In this document: positions 1-6,773 of the stretch, one piece after another
Layout of the letters: each line of letters opens with the position of its first letter
Position numbering within the stretch: the first letter of the stretch is position 1
Assembly: GCA_946403545.1 (NCBI GenBank)
Contig: CAMJAG010000031.1
Coordinates: 1-11,697, forward strand
Origin: an uncultured Caryophanales bacterium
Lineage (GTDB): Bacteria > Bacillota_I > Bacilli_A > RFN20 > CAG-826
Length of the DNA: 11,697 nt
Direction: 5' to 3'
The notes under the pieces: generated by a model
Databases searched by the model: none
What the model saw: only the letters and a program-made list of their open reading frames with translations
What the model was told of the DNA's origin: nothing
Position numbers and translations under genes: made by a program

Positions 1-2201
1 AATGGGGACATGAGTGGTACGATAACTGCGCTACTAACACATATTCATTCTTACCGATGCTGCTTTTATTCCTCCCTGCTTTTATAAAGGCAATGAGAGA
101 AAAGAAGTGGAGCGCAATTGTTGCAGTCGTGTTATTTATTTGGGCACTTGAAACACCATTCTGCTACTACTTGTTCTTTGGATTTACCGCTCCATATGGT
201 AGGTGGGAATTATTCTTTGTCACATCTTTCTTAACATTCACCGGTTTATACGTCGATAAAGCAAAAGAAGAACCAATTTGGACTGATTTTGCAGGATATG
301 CATTCGCAGTTTTATTAGTTATTGGTGGTGGAATTTGTTCTAACGCAATTCAACAATACTATGATGGTTTTGAATATAGAATGGATGGATTAAATGCTGC
401 TGGCGCAACCGCTATTGTCATTGGCGTTTTAACAGCGGAATTTATCGTATTATTCTTCTTAAAGAAGAAACCGGCATTTAAAAACGCTATGACAATAGCT
501 ATTTCTATTGAAGCGGCTATTATGGGTTATTTAACAATACAAGGACACTGGTGTGCTTCATTTATTTACACAAATAATGGTGTTCAATACTGTAATGACA
601 TTTATCAACTTAATCAACAAATTAAGAAAGTGGATAAATCCTACTATAGAGTGTGGACTTATAACCAAAATGAAAGTTCTAGAAACGATGGTATGAGAAA
701 CTCATACAATGGTTTAGGCTGTTTCCACTCTCTATATAACTTTAATGTTTCTAACTTTGTTAGCTGGACAAGAATTCAAGATGGTAATCCATTCTCTGGC
801 AGTGGTTCTTGGTCAGGTTGTTATGTATGGAAAAATGCTGATTTAGATAAGTTCTTAGGTGTTAAATATTACTTCATTCAAAGTAACTCACCTCAATGGG
901 GTTGGATGAGAGATGGAAACGTTATCGATGATGACCATCAATATCAATACAACGTTCCATTAGATTACAGACAAATCTATGATTATAAAACCGATAATTA
1001 CGTAGTTTTTGAAGATAAAAACCACACTGATTTTGCATTCGGTTACGATAAATTAATCTCTTATGAACTCAAAGAAGGGCAACCAGTTCAATCTTCTGAA
1101 GCTGATATGTCAACTTCTGTTAGAGGCACTGTTAGAAATGGCGAATTACTTTTAGAAGGCGCAATTCTTGAACAAAGTGTTGCTAATAAAATTAAAGAAG
1201 AAAACCCTTCATTCGAAGTAATTAACGCTAAAGATTCAAGAGTTCTTGAAAAGAAGAATTTAAGTGCGAATGTTAGGATGTTTGATTTACATCAACCACT
1301 TTTAGATGATAGAAAATGCACAGTTTATACGTTCTTCCAACCAGGAAAAGATTCTTGGATGGGCGATGTTGATGCATTAACTAGCGACAAACTCGTTACT
1401 GTGGATGAAGGCAGATTTGCAGAAATCGAATCCTGTAATAGAGAAAACGATCAATATGGTAGATATGTCGTAACAATTACTCCAAGAATCAATGATACAT
1501 TCACTGAAATGTATGATGAAGATGGATATGCAGTATATGTTCCGTATTATTATCACGATGATTATCAAGCAGATATCTACTTAATAGATGAAGATAACAA
1601 GATTATTACTTGGGATAGACACCAAGATGATAAATACACTGAAGGCGATTCTAGATATCGTAGTTTCTACGTACATCCAAAAGCATATAATGAAGATGGC
1701 ACTACTAAAGTAGCAGCTCCTAAGTTAAAGAAAATTATTGTTGCTAATAGAAATAGATTCTCTCCATATAAGAGTGAATTTACTGTTCTTTATGAAAAAT
1801 ATTCTGCTCAAAAAGCAAGACATGATGTTCTTAAGACTTACCCAGTAACTGATGTTAAAGTCGGCACTGATAAATATAAGTTCAAAACTAACTTTGATAA
1901 GAAGGTAGTAGTGGTTACACAACTTCCATTTGAAAAAGGTTGGTCTATTAAAGCAAAGGGTGCTGATGGAAAGAGCAAAAACCTTGAAGTTTTATCAGTT
2001 CAAGGTGGTTTTACAGGTTTTGTTGCAGAAGTTGGTGAAACTAATTACACAATGACTTTCTATCCTGCTAACTATCAAACGGGCAAGATTATGTCAGCGT
2101 TTGGTTCACTCTTATTCTTAGGAACTTTCTATGGCTATTGCTACCTTAGAAAAAACAAAGAAATCGAAGAAGATATTAGAAAGGCTTTAGCGTTATATTA
2201 A
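1..2201 (+). CDS. YfhO-family multi-pass membrane protein, C-terminal part (5' end outside window)
   Basis: The frame is open from the left edge (first full codon at position 3) and 18 residues precede the first ATG at 57, so this is the 3' part of a longer gene and 57 is not a credible start. Counting from the Met at 57, hydrophobic helices lie near residues 18-42, 77-95, 113-134 and 143-160. A polar region of about 510 residues follows, rich in Tyr, Asp and Asn and probably extracytoplasmic, then a last helix at about 678-697 with a basic-acidic tail. YfhO-like features are YYRVW (196-200), FLGVKYYF (266-273) and a late PFEKGW segment before the last helix. YfhO proteins have a GT-C-like fold and in Bacillus are needed for glycosylating lipoteichoic acid at the outer membrane face. 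The catalytic N-terminal loops are not in the window, so activity cannot be judged. The next gene starts after 1 bp. Stop is TAA. Confidence 0.8.
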   Translation, partial: WGHEWYDNCATNTYSFLPMLLLFLPAFIKAMREKKWSAIVAVVLFIWALETPFCYYLFFGFTAPYGRWELFFVTSFLTFTGLYVDKAKEEPIWTDFAGYAFAVLLVIGGGICSNAIQQYYDGFEYRMDGLNAAGATAIVIGVLTAEFIVLFFLKKKPAFKNAMTIAISIEAAIMGYLTIQGHWCASFIYTNNGVQYCNDIYQLNQQIKKVDKSYYRVWTYNQNESSRNDGMRNSYNGLGCFHSLYNFNVSNFVSWTRIQDGNPFSGSGSWSGCYVWKNADLDKFLGVKYYFIQSNSPQWGWMRDGNVIDDDHQYQYNVPLDYRQIYDYKTDNYVVFEDKNHTDFAFGYDKLISYELKEGQPVQSSEADMSTSVRGTVRNGELLLEGAILEQSVANKIKEENPSFEVINAKDSRVLEKKNLSANVRMFDLHQPLLDDRKCTVYTFFQPGKDSWMGDVDALTSDKLVTVDEGRFAEIESCNRENDQYGRYVVTITPRINDTFTEMYDEDGYAVYVPYYYHDDYQADIYLIDEDNKIITWDRHQDDKYTEGDSRYRSFYVHPKAYNEDGTTKVAAPKLKKIIVANRNRFSPYKSEFTVLYEKYSAQKARHDVLKTYPVTDVKVGTDKYKFKTNFDKKVVVVTQLPFEKGWSIKAKGADGKSKNLEVLSVQGGFTGFVAEVGETNYTMTFYPANYQTGKIMSAFGSLLFLGTFYGYCYLRKNKEIEEDIRKALALY

Positions 2202-2202
2202 T

Positions 2203-2508
2203 ATGAAACTTACTGATGATGATTTAGAAATGGCCAGGGGCATGTATGAAATGCGCATTTGGAGTGCATTTATTTTAGGCGCACTTGGAATAATAGCGGC
2301 TATTGTTTTATTTATAATGGCGCCTTTCCAAAATGGTGAAGAAAAAATAAGCTTGTTCGTTGTCTTTGGTTTAATTCTTCTTCTTATTTGTGGCTGTTTA
2401 TTTGCATATGGGTTCATATATATTGTTTGGCCACATATCGAAAAGAGAAGAAACGAGAAAAAGGAATGTCTCAAAAAATCTAAGGAAAAAGACAAAATAG
2501 ATTACTAA
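2203..2508 (+). CDS. Small protein with two predicted membrane helices, family unknown
   Basis: I do not recognise this 101-residue protein. It has an acidic, Met-rich N-terminus (1-17), hydrophobic helices at about 18-40 and 49-74 joined by a short polar loop (QNGEEK), and a strongly charged Lys/Glu tail (about 79-101). The shape suggests a hairpin membrane protein with both ends in the cytoplasm. The ATG lies one base after the stop of the YfhO-like gene. No good Shine-Dalgarno is visible (only AAGG about 18 bases upstream), so translation is probably coupled to the upstream gene. Internal ATGs at 2230 and 2242 are possible later starts. Its stop TAA lies inside the terminator hairpin that follows. 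The overlapping antisense frame is less likely because this strand has the coherent membrane-protein pattern and the operon context. A role alongside the YfhO-like protein is a guess from position only. Confidence 0.7.
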   Translation: MKLTDDDLEMARGMYEMRIWSAFILGALGIIAAIVLFIMAPFQNGEEKISLFVVFGLILLLICGCLFAYGFIYIVWPHIEKRRNEKKECLKKSKEKDKIDY

Positions 2509-2538
2509 AAAATGCATTCATTACGAACGCATTTTTTT
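2507..2538. terminator. Bidirectional intrinsic terminator shared by convergent genes
   Basis: The outer stem is AAAAAATGC (2507-2515) paired with GCATTTTTT (2529-2537). It is followed by an A/C mismatch (2516, 2528), an inner TTC/GAA stem (2517-2519 with 2525-2527) and a 5-base loop (2520-2524). The stem ends in T-tracts on both strands, so it can act as a Rho-independent terminator in both directions. It ends the YfhO-like/small membrane protein unit (+) and the dnaX-to-rsmI operon (-). It overlaps the stop codons of both flanking genes (2506-2508 and 2537-2539). The GC core is short, so efficiency may be moderate. Confidence 0.8.
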
Positions 2539-3379
2539 ATAACTTCATCGTTAGTGATTTAACATAATTTGGTTTTGCATCAAATTCTTCACAAACAATT
2601 TCTCTTGCTTGTGGTTTTGTTAAACCTTTTTCTAATAATTCCTTATATCTATTTAGAAGTTTATTATCATCAACTTCTTGCGTGATGTTATTACCTTCAA
2701 CAATAATAACCATTTCACCTTTTAAAGTTGCTTCTTCAACATCTTTTAACTCGATTAATGAGCCTCTAATATACTCTTCGTTTAACTTCGTTAATTCTCT
2801 GGCGACACAGGCTTTTCTATTGCCTAAAACTTCGAATAACATTGTTAGAGTTCTAATAATTCTATGAGGACTTTCGTAGAAGATTAATGTTTCTTTCTTG
2901 CTAACTAAATCTGTTAATTCTTTTTTAGCATCACTATCTTTACTTGGTAAGAAACCATGGAAATAGAAGTGGTCAGTTGGTAATCCTGAAGGAATTAGCG
3001 CTGTTAAGAATGCAGAACTACCATTAATTACGCTTACCGGAACATTGTTTTTGATAGCTTCTTGAACAAGTAATGCGCCTGGATCAGAAATGCCTGGATA
3101 ACCAGCGTCTGACATATACGCAATTGAACTACCTTCTAAGATAAGTTTAATTACATTAGCGCTTGCTTCTCGCTCGTTATGTTCATGAAGAGAAATCATC
3201 TTTTTCTTAACGCCTAAATTATTGAGTAAATTCAAAGAATTTCTAGTATCTTCAGCAGCAACAAAATCAACACTATTTAAAACTTCGATAGTGCGCTTTG
3301 AAACTTCTCCTAAATTACCAATAGGAGTGCTTACTAGATATAAAATAGGCCTGTTTTGAAAGGATTTATTTCTTTCCAT
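2537..3379 (-). CDS. rsmI: 16S rRNA (cytidine-1402-2'-O)-methyltransferase RsmI
   Basis: RsmI uses S-adenosylmethionine to 2'-O-methylate C1402 in the ribosomal decoding centre. The 280-residue protein shows the family motifs in order: TPIGNL (18-23), AAEDTR (41-46), SDAGYPGISDPG (90-101), FYESPHR (167-173) and a C-terminal helical region with GLTKPQAR (252-259). I chose the ATG at 3379 because the N-terminus MERNKSFQ...ILYLV resembles the Bacillus homologue and the length fits the family. A longer frame starts at a TTG (3427), adding 16 residues of Lys-rich sequence. That TTG has a better Shine-Dalgarno-like AAGGAAG upstream, but this lies in codons of the preceding gene. With the ATG start the gene overlaps the end of ricT by 14 bp. 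It is the last gene of the operon, and its TAA stop lies at the edge of the shared terminator. Confidence 0.95.
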   Translation of the reverse strand: MERNKSFQNRPILYLVSTPIGNLGEVSKRTIEVLNSVDFVAAEDTRNSLNLLNNLGVKKKMISLHEHNEREASANVIKLILEGSSIAYMSDAGYPGISDPGALLVQEAIKNNVPVSVINGSSAFLTALIPSGLPTDHFYFHGFLPSKDSDAKKELTDLVSKKETLIFYESPHRIIRTLTMLFEVLGNRKACVARELTKLNEEYIRGSLIELKDVEEATLKGEMVIIVEGNNITQEVDDNKLLNRYKELLEKGLTKPQAREIVCEEFDAKPNYVKSLTMKL

Positions 3380-4250
3380 TGTTATTTTTGTTGTCTTTAT
3401 TCTTTGGGAAATGTGCTTGTTTTTCAAAGTCTTCCTTTGCTAAGAATTTAACATCTTCTGCATTTTCAACCTTGATGACTTTGGAAATAATGTTGATGTT
3501 TGTGATAGTGTATTCTGTCTTATCAATGAAGACTTTGCTACCTAAAGGTGGATATTTCTTTCTTTCTTCAAGATAAATATCATCTTCATATTTTAAACAA
3601 CAGATGAGCTTACCACAGTGACCTGATAACTTAGGAATGTTGATAGCGAGCATTTGGTTTTTAGCTCTTGTGATGGAAATACCATCAAATTCATTTAAGA
3701 AAGTAGAACAGCAAAGTGGTAAACCACATAAACCAATTCCACCTACCATTTTAGCTTTGTCTCTAGAACCAACTTGTCTAAGTTCAATTCTTGTGTGTAG
3801 TTTTGACGCTAATACTTTAAGTAATTCACGGAAATCTACTCTTTCATCTGCTAAATAAAGGAATAATACCTTTGATTTATCAAGAGTGTATTCACATGAA
3901 ATAAGTGCCATATCAAGTTTTAATCTTTCAACTTCTGCACGACAAATTTCTAATGCGAATTTAGCGTCTTTTAAATTAGCTTCGAAAAGCTTTTTATCTA
4001 CATCAGAAGCGACACGAAGGACAGGTTTTAAACCTAATTCACTTCTATATTTGGACATTTTTTCTTGTTCAATGACTACTTCACCGAGTTCTAAACCTTT
4101 GATAGTTTCTACAACCACCTTATCTCCAATATTTAATGGCATTTCTTTGGTGCCAAAATAATATGCTCTTGGAGAAGAGTAAAGTTTAATGCCCACAAAG
4201 TGGTCATAAACAGAATTATCTATTTTAATTTCTGGAGCGTTATCTACCAT
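3366..4250 (-). CDS. ricT: RicT/YaaT-like PSP1-domain Fe-S protein
   Basis: This 294-residue protein matches the RicT (YaaT) family. In Bacillus, RicT forms a complex with RicA and RicF that carries [4Fe-4S] clusters and promotes RNase Y-dependent RNA processing and developmental phosphorelay activity. The N-terminal half (about 15-160) is the PSP1-type region. The key segment has two Cys clusters, GLCGLPLCCSTFL (C175, C180, C181) and GHCGKLICCLKYE (C212, C217, C218), all conserved in the family and probable Fe-S ligands. The C-terminal tail (about 275-294) is Lys/Asn-rich and low in complexity. The ATG directly abuts the holB stop (TAGATG), and a strong AAAGGAG lies 9 bases upstream (4260-4266) inside the holB end, so this start is well supported. 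Partner genes for RicA and RicF are not in the window. Confidence 0.93.
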   Translation of the reverse strand: MVDNAPEIKIDNSVYDHFVGIKLYSSPRAYYFGTKEMPLNIGDKVVVETIKGLELGEVVIEQEKMSKYRSELGLKPVLRVASDVDKKLFEANLKDAKFALEICRAEVERLKLDMALISCEYTLDKSKVLFLYLADERVDFRELLKVLASKLHTRIELRQVGSRDKAKMVGGIGLCGLPLCCSTFLNEFDGISITRAKNQMLAINIPKLSGHCGKLICCLKYEDDIYLEERKKYPPLGSKVFIDKTEYTITNINIISKVIKVENAEDVKFLAKEDFEKQAHFPKNKDNKNNNGKK

Positions 4251-5249
4251 CTATATTTTCTCCTTTGTAATGTAATTGATAATGTGATCACAGAGCAAAG
4301 CTGTAGACACATTAGCGTTTATAAGAGATCTATTTTTTAATAGTTCAATTAAAGATTCTTGGATATGAGGAAGTTTGTTAGATAAATCTTTTAAAGATTC
4401 CTCATAACTATTTAAGTATATATCACAATGATTTTGAATATTTAATAAATCTTCAAAAGTTTGGATAAGTATATCTATGAATAATCGCATTGATTCCTTT
4501 GTTTTAATCGAAGGAATTATATCTTTTTCTGCGAAATAAATTGCTTTGTTAAAATCGTTATCTCTAAGTGAATTTAATAGGGATTCGTAGATGTTTTTGA
4601 CATTTTCGTAGCGTTCTTTTTCTTCTTCATCAGCGAGAATATCGTATATTAATTCACCACAGTTATAAAAATAAGAGAGGAGTTCTGCGTCATCTTTATT
4701 AACTCCAAATCCAATAGCTTCATTAATGACTTCTCTTCTTTCGGTTAATTTAAGTCTTAAAATTTGGCATCTAGAAAGAATAGTAGGAAGAATTGAATTC
4801 TCATTATTTGTGGTTAAGAAAGCATAAGTCTCCGCGCCTGGTTCTTCTAGAAACTTAAGAATGGAGTTAACTGCTTCTATAGTCATATTTTCAACTAGGT
4901 TGAGAATATAAATTCTAATTCCTTTGCTTTCAAACGCTTTTTTATCAAAAGCATTTTCAATCGCGACGACATTATCCTTTCCAATAGTAGCTTTGCTACC
5001 ATCAAAAATGAATAAATCTGGATAATTGTCGTCGTCTACACGTAAACATGTAATGCATGAATTACACGCTAGTGGAGAAGGATCGTCACAAAGAATTGAT
5101 TTTGCTAAGTGTTTTGCAATTTCAAAAAGTGGTGTACCTGGATTACCAGATAATAAGTAAGCATGAGAAAGCCTATTTGTTTTTAAAGAATTAACAAATG
5201 TTTGATAAATAATTGGTTGATGTATCTTTAAATAGTTTTCTACTTGCAT
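4251..5249 (-). CDS. holB: DNA polymerase III subunit delta' (clamp loader)
   Basis: HolB is the stator subunit of the clamp loader that places the beta clamp on primed DNA. The 332-residue protein has an AAA+ fold with the expected degenerate P-loop (GNPGTPL, 35-41, lacking GKT) and no DEAD-type Walker B. It retains a zinc knuckle of C54, C62, C65 and C68, a KFLEEPGAE segment (132-140) and the LSRC motif (158-161) that supplies an arginine finger to a neighbouring ATPase subunit. The loss of ATP-site residues is normal for delta' and does not mean a broken gene. The C-terminal third is helical and divergent. The start overlaps the tmk end by 10 bp and has no clear Shine-Dalgarno, so translational coupling is likely. 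In Bacillus, darA and yaaR lie between tmk and holB; here they are absent. The stop is TAG. Confidence 0.93.
   Translation of the reverse strand: MQVENYLKIHQPIIYQTFVNSLKTNRLSHAYLLSGNPGTPLFEIAKHLAKSILCDDPSPLACNSCITCLRVDDDNYPDLFIFDGSKATIGKDNVVAIENAFDKKAFESKGIRIYILNLVENMTIEAVNSILKFLEEPGAETYAFLTTNNENSILPTILSRCQILRLKLTERREVINEAIGFGVNKDDAELLSYFYNCGELIYDILADEEEKERYENVKNIYESLLNSLRDNDFNKAIYFAEKDIIPSIKTKESMRLFIDILIQTFEDLLNIQNHCDIYLNSYEESLKDLSNKLPHIQESLIELLKNRSLINANVSTALLCDHIINYITKEKI
4768..4794. repeat. 27-bp segment identical to one in dnaX (copy in holB)
   Basis: These 27 bases are identical and in the same orientation to 8098-8124 in dnaX, and a further TTTG matches after one mismatch. Both copies encode ILPTILSRC, the arginine-finger region of clamp loader subunits. 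Shared ancestry explains the protein match; identical synonymous codon choice is the notable part. Confidence 0.85.
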
Positions 5250-5860
5250 AAACGAGCTAAGATAGCGTCCATAGTTGCTTTTTGAACCTCTTCAATGCTC
5301 TTACTTGCATCAATGACTATGTATCTATCAGGATATCTCTTAGATAAATCTAAGAATGTTTGTCTTACTTTGTTGTGGAATTCAATTTTTTCTAAGTCTA
5401 AACGATTAACTTCTCTATCTGAATTTTTAGCGATTCTTTCTAAACCTAATTCAGGTTTGATATCAAATAATAAAGTTAAATCTGGATATGTATTTTCTGT
5501 AGCGAATAAATTTACATTTAAAATATTATCTACACCTAATCCTCTAGCACCACCTTGGTATGCTAAAGAAGAGTCTAAATATCTATCACAAATAACTATT
5601 TTGCCTTCTTTGATTGCAGGCCAAACTTTTTCTACTAAATGTTGTCTTCTGCTAGCAGCGTATAAAAGCGCTTCAGTTCTAGGATCCATTTTAGTGTTTG
5701 CTTTATCTAAAATGACATTTCTAATTTGTTCAGCGATAGGAGTTCCACCTGGTTCTCTAGTTTGAACTACTTGATAACCAAGTTCTTGTAATTTTGCTAC
5801 AGCAGCTTTAACAGCAGTGGTTTTGCCAGAACCTTCTGGTCCTTCTAATGTAATAAACAT
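5240..5860 (-). CDS. tmk: Thymidylate kinase (dTMP kinase)
   Basis: Tmk phosphorylates dTMP to dTDP with ATP, an essential step for dTTP supply. The 206-residue length is typical. Visible motifs are the P-loop GPEGSGKT (7-14), TREPGGT (34-40) for dTMP binding, RRQH (71-74), CDRYLDSSLAYQG (91-102) with the DR(Y/F) motif, and a basic LID region with R142, R149 and R153. The P-loop has no Arg at the variable position and the LID is Arg-rich, which fits the type II (bacterial) arrangement. The ATG lies 2 bp after the recR stop, and an AAGGGAG-type Shine-Dalgarno (about 5872-5878) within the end of recR sits 11 bases upstream. The position next to holB is the Bacillus order. Confidence 0.96.
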   Translation of the reverse strand: MFITLEGPEGSGKTTAVKAAVAKLQELGYQVVQTREPGGTPIAEQIRNVILDKANTKMDPRTEALLYAASRRQHLVEKVWPAIKEGKIVICDRYLDSSLAYQGGARGLGVDNILNVNLFATENTYPDLTLLFDIKPELGLERIAKNSDREVNRLDLEKIEFHNKVRQTFLDLSKRYPDRYIVIDASKSIEEVQKATMDAILARLCK

Positions 5861-5862
5861 AA

Positions 5863-6462
5863 TTACTTAATCTCCCTTCTACCTTCGATTGCCTTAGATA
5901 AGGTTAATGAATCTGTATAATCTAAATTTCCACCCATTTGGAGTCCATACGCAAGGCGCGTAATTTTATCCACAAATGGAGAAATGAGTTTTGCGATGTA
6001 TAACGCTGTAGTTTCGCCTTCAATTGTTGGATTTGTGGCTAAAATTACCTCGTTAAATTTGTGTTCTTTTAGTCTTTTTACTAGCGAATCTACATTTAAA
6101 TCATCAATTGTTTTTCCTTTGGAAATGGAAATAACACCACCTAAAACATGGTATAAACCATTATATGTTTCAGCGTTTTCAAACACTAAAACATCACGTG
6201 GATAACTAACTACTACTAAAGTGTTAGTGTCACGAGATGGATCTCCACATATTGGGCAGACTTCTGATTCACTTAAAAATCCACATATTGGACAGGAGTG
6301 GACTTTTTCTTTCATATCTTTAATTGAGTTATATAGTTCTTCAACATCTTCTTTAGACATATCTAAAATAGCGTAAGCCATGCGTTCCGCGCTTTTTTTG
6401 CCTACGCTTGGGAATTTGTTAAAGTTTTCTTCTACTCTAATTAAAGATTTGAGTTTATCCAT
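5863..6462 (-). CDS. recR: Recombination mediator RecR
   Basis: RecR works with RecO (and RecF) to load RecA onto gapped, SSB-coated DNA and can form a ring clamp on DNA. The 199-residue protein has the usual layout: an N-terminal helix-hairpin-helix (FPSVGKKSAERMAY, 17-30), a four-Cys zinc finger made from two CPICG knuckles (C57, C60, C69, C72), a Toprim domain (about 78-175, including ATNPTIEGETTA at 142-153) and the conserved end LAYGLQMGGNLDYTD (170-184). Length and motif spacing are standard. The ATG follows the ebfC stop by 3 bp. A GGAGGA (6478-6483) lies 15 bases upstream, longer than optimal, so coupling to ebfC translation may help. The dnaX-ebfC-recR order is conserved across Bacillota. 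Confidence 0.97.
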   Translation of the reverse strand: MDKLKSLIRVEENFNKFPSVGKKSAERMAYAILDMSKEDVEELYNSIKDMKEKVHSCPICGFLSESEVCPICGDPSRDTNTLVVVSYPRDVLVFENAETYNGLYHVLGGVISISKGKTIDDLNVDSLVKRLKEHKFNEVILATNPTIEGETTALYIAKLISPFVDKITRLAYGLQMGGNLDYTDSLTLSKAIEGRREIK

Positions 6463-6465
6463 GGT

Positions 6466-6768
6466 TTAGAAGCCCATTCCTCCAGGTTGACCAGTGATTC
6501 TTTCGTTGATTTCTTCTTCAGCTTCATCGATTTTTTCAATTGCTTCGTTGATAGCCATAGCAATCATATCTTGAATCATATCTTTATCGTCTGCATTGAA
6601 AGCATCGTCTTGGATTTCAATAGATTTAACTGTTCTATTACCTAAGACTACTACTTTAACAGCGCCTCCCTTCGAGACTTCAAATTCTTGTTCTGCTAAA
6701 GCAGCTTTTGCTTTCTCAAGCTCTCTTTTCATTTTTTGAGCTTGCATCATTAATTGTTGCATGTTCAT
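6466..6768 (-). CDS. ebfC: YbaB/EbfC-family nucleoid-associated protein
   Basis: The 100-residue protein matches the YbaB/EbfC family, small dimeric DNA-binding proteins associated with the nucleoid. Seen here are an N-terminal Met/Gln-rich amphipathic helix (about 1-28, MQQLMMQAQKMKRELEKA), a beta-rich middle with KGGAVKVVVLGNRTVKSIEI (33-52), an acidic helical C-terminal half, and the common Gly-rich tail (GQPGGMGF). The gene sits directly between dnaX and recR, its standard place. The start at 6768 is preceded by AAAGGA (6782-6787), 13 bases away and inside the dnaX end. A second in-frame ATG (M3, 6762) is an alternative. The gap to the dnaX stop is 5 bp. Confidence 0.95.
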   Translation of the reverse strand: MNMQQLMMQAQKMKRELEKAKAALAEQEFEVSKGGAVKVVVLGNRTVKSIEIQDDAFNADDKDMIQDMIAMAINEAIEKIDEAEEEINERITGQPGGMGF

Positions 6769-6773
6769 ATAAA

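Noticed and set aside
57..2201. YfhO-like gene as a complete gene starting at the ATG at 57
   Set aside because: The frame is open to the window edge, and family members have further N-terminal membrane helices; there is no ribosome binding site at 57.
2193..2495. Minus-strand frame of 100 codons opposite the small membrane protein
   Set aside because: It runs against the YfhO-linked gene and lacks family features; the plus-strand frame has a coherent two-helix pattern, an operon position and a following terminator.
3379..4161. Several plus-strand frames opposite ricT
   Set aside because: ricT carries clear conserved Cys motifs on the minus strand; these frames are Ser/Leu-rich mirror images without homology signs.
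5105..5150. Degenerate P-loop in holB, possibly a decayed ATPase gene
   Set aside because: The delta' subunit normally lacks a working ATP site; the zinc knuckle, SRC motif and length are intact.
5295..5765. 156-codon plus-strand frame opposite tmk
   Set aside because: tmk is fully supported by its motifs; the antisense frame has no recognisable domain and no start signal.
6240..6298. Near-duplicate of about 14 bases in recR (CCACATATTGG-G/A-CA)
   Set aside because: It encodes the two CPICG zinc knuckles of the RecR finger, so protein constraint explains it.
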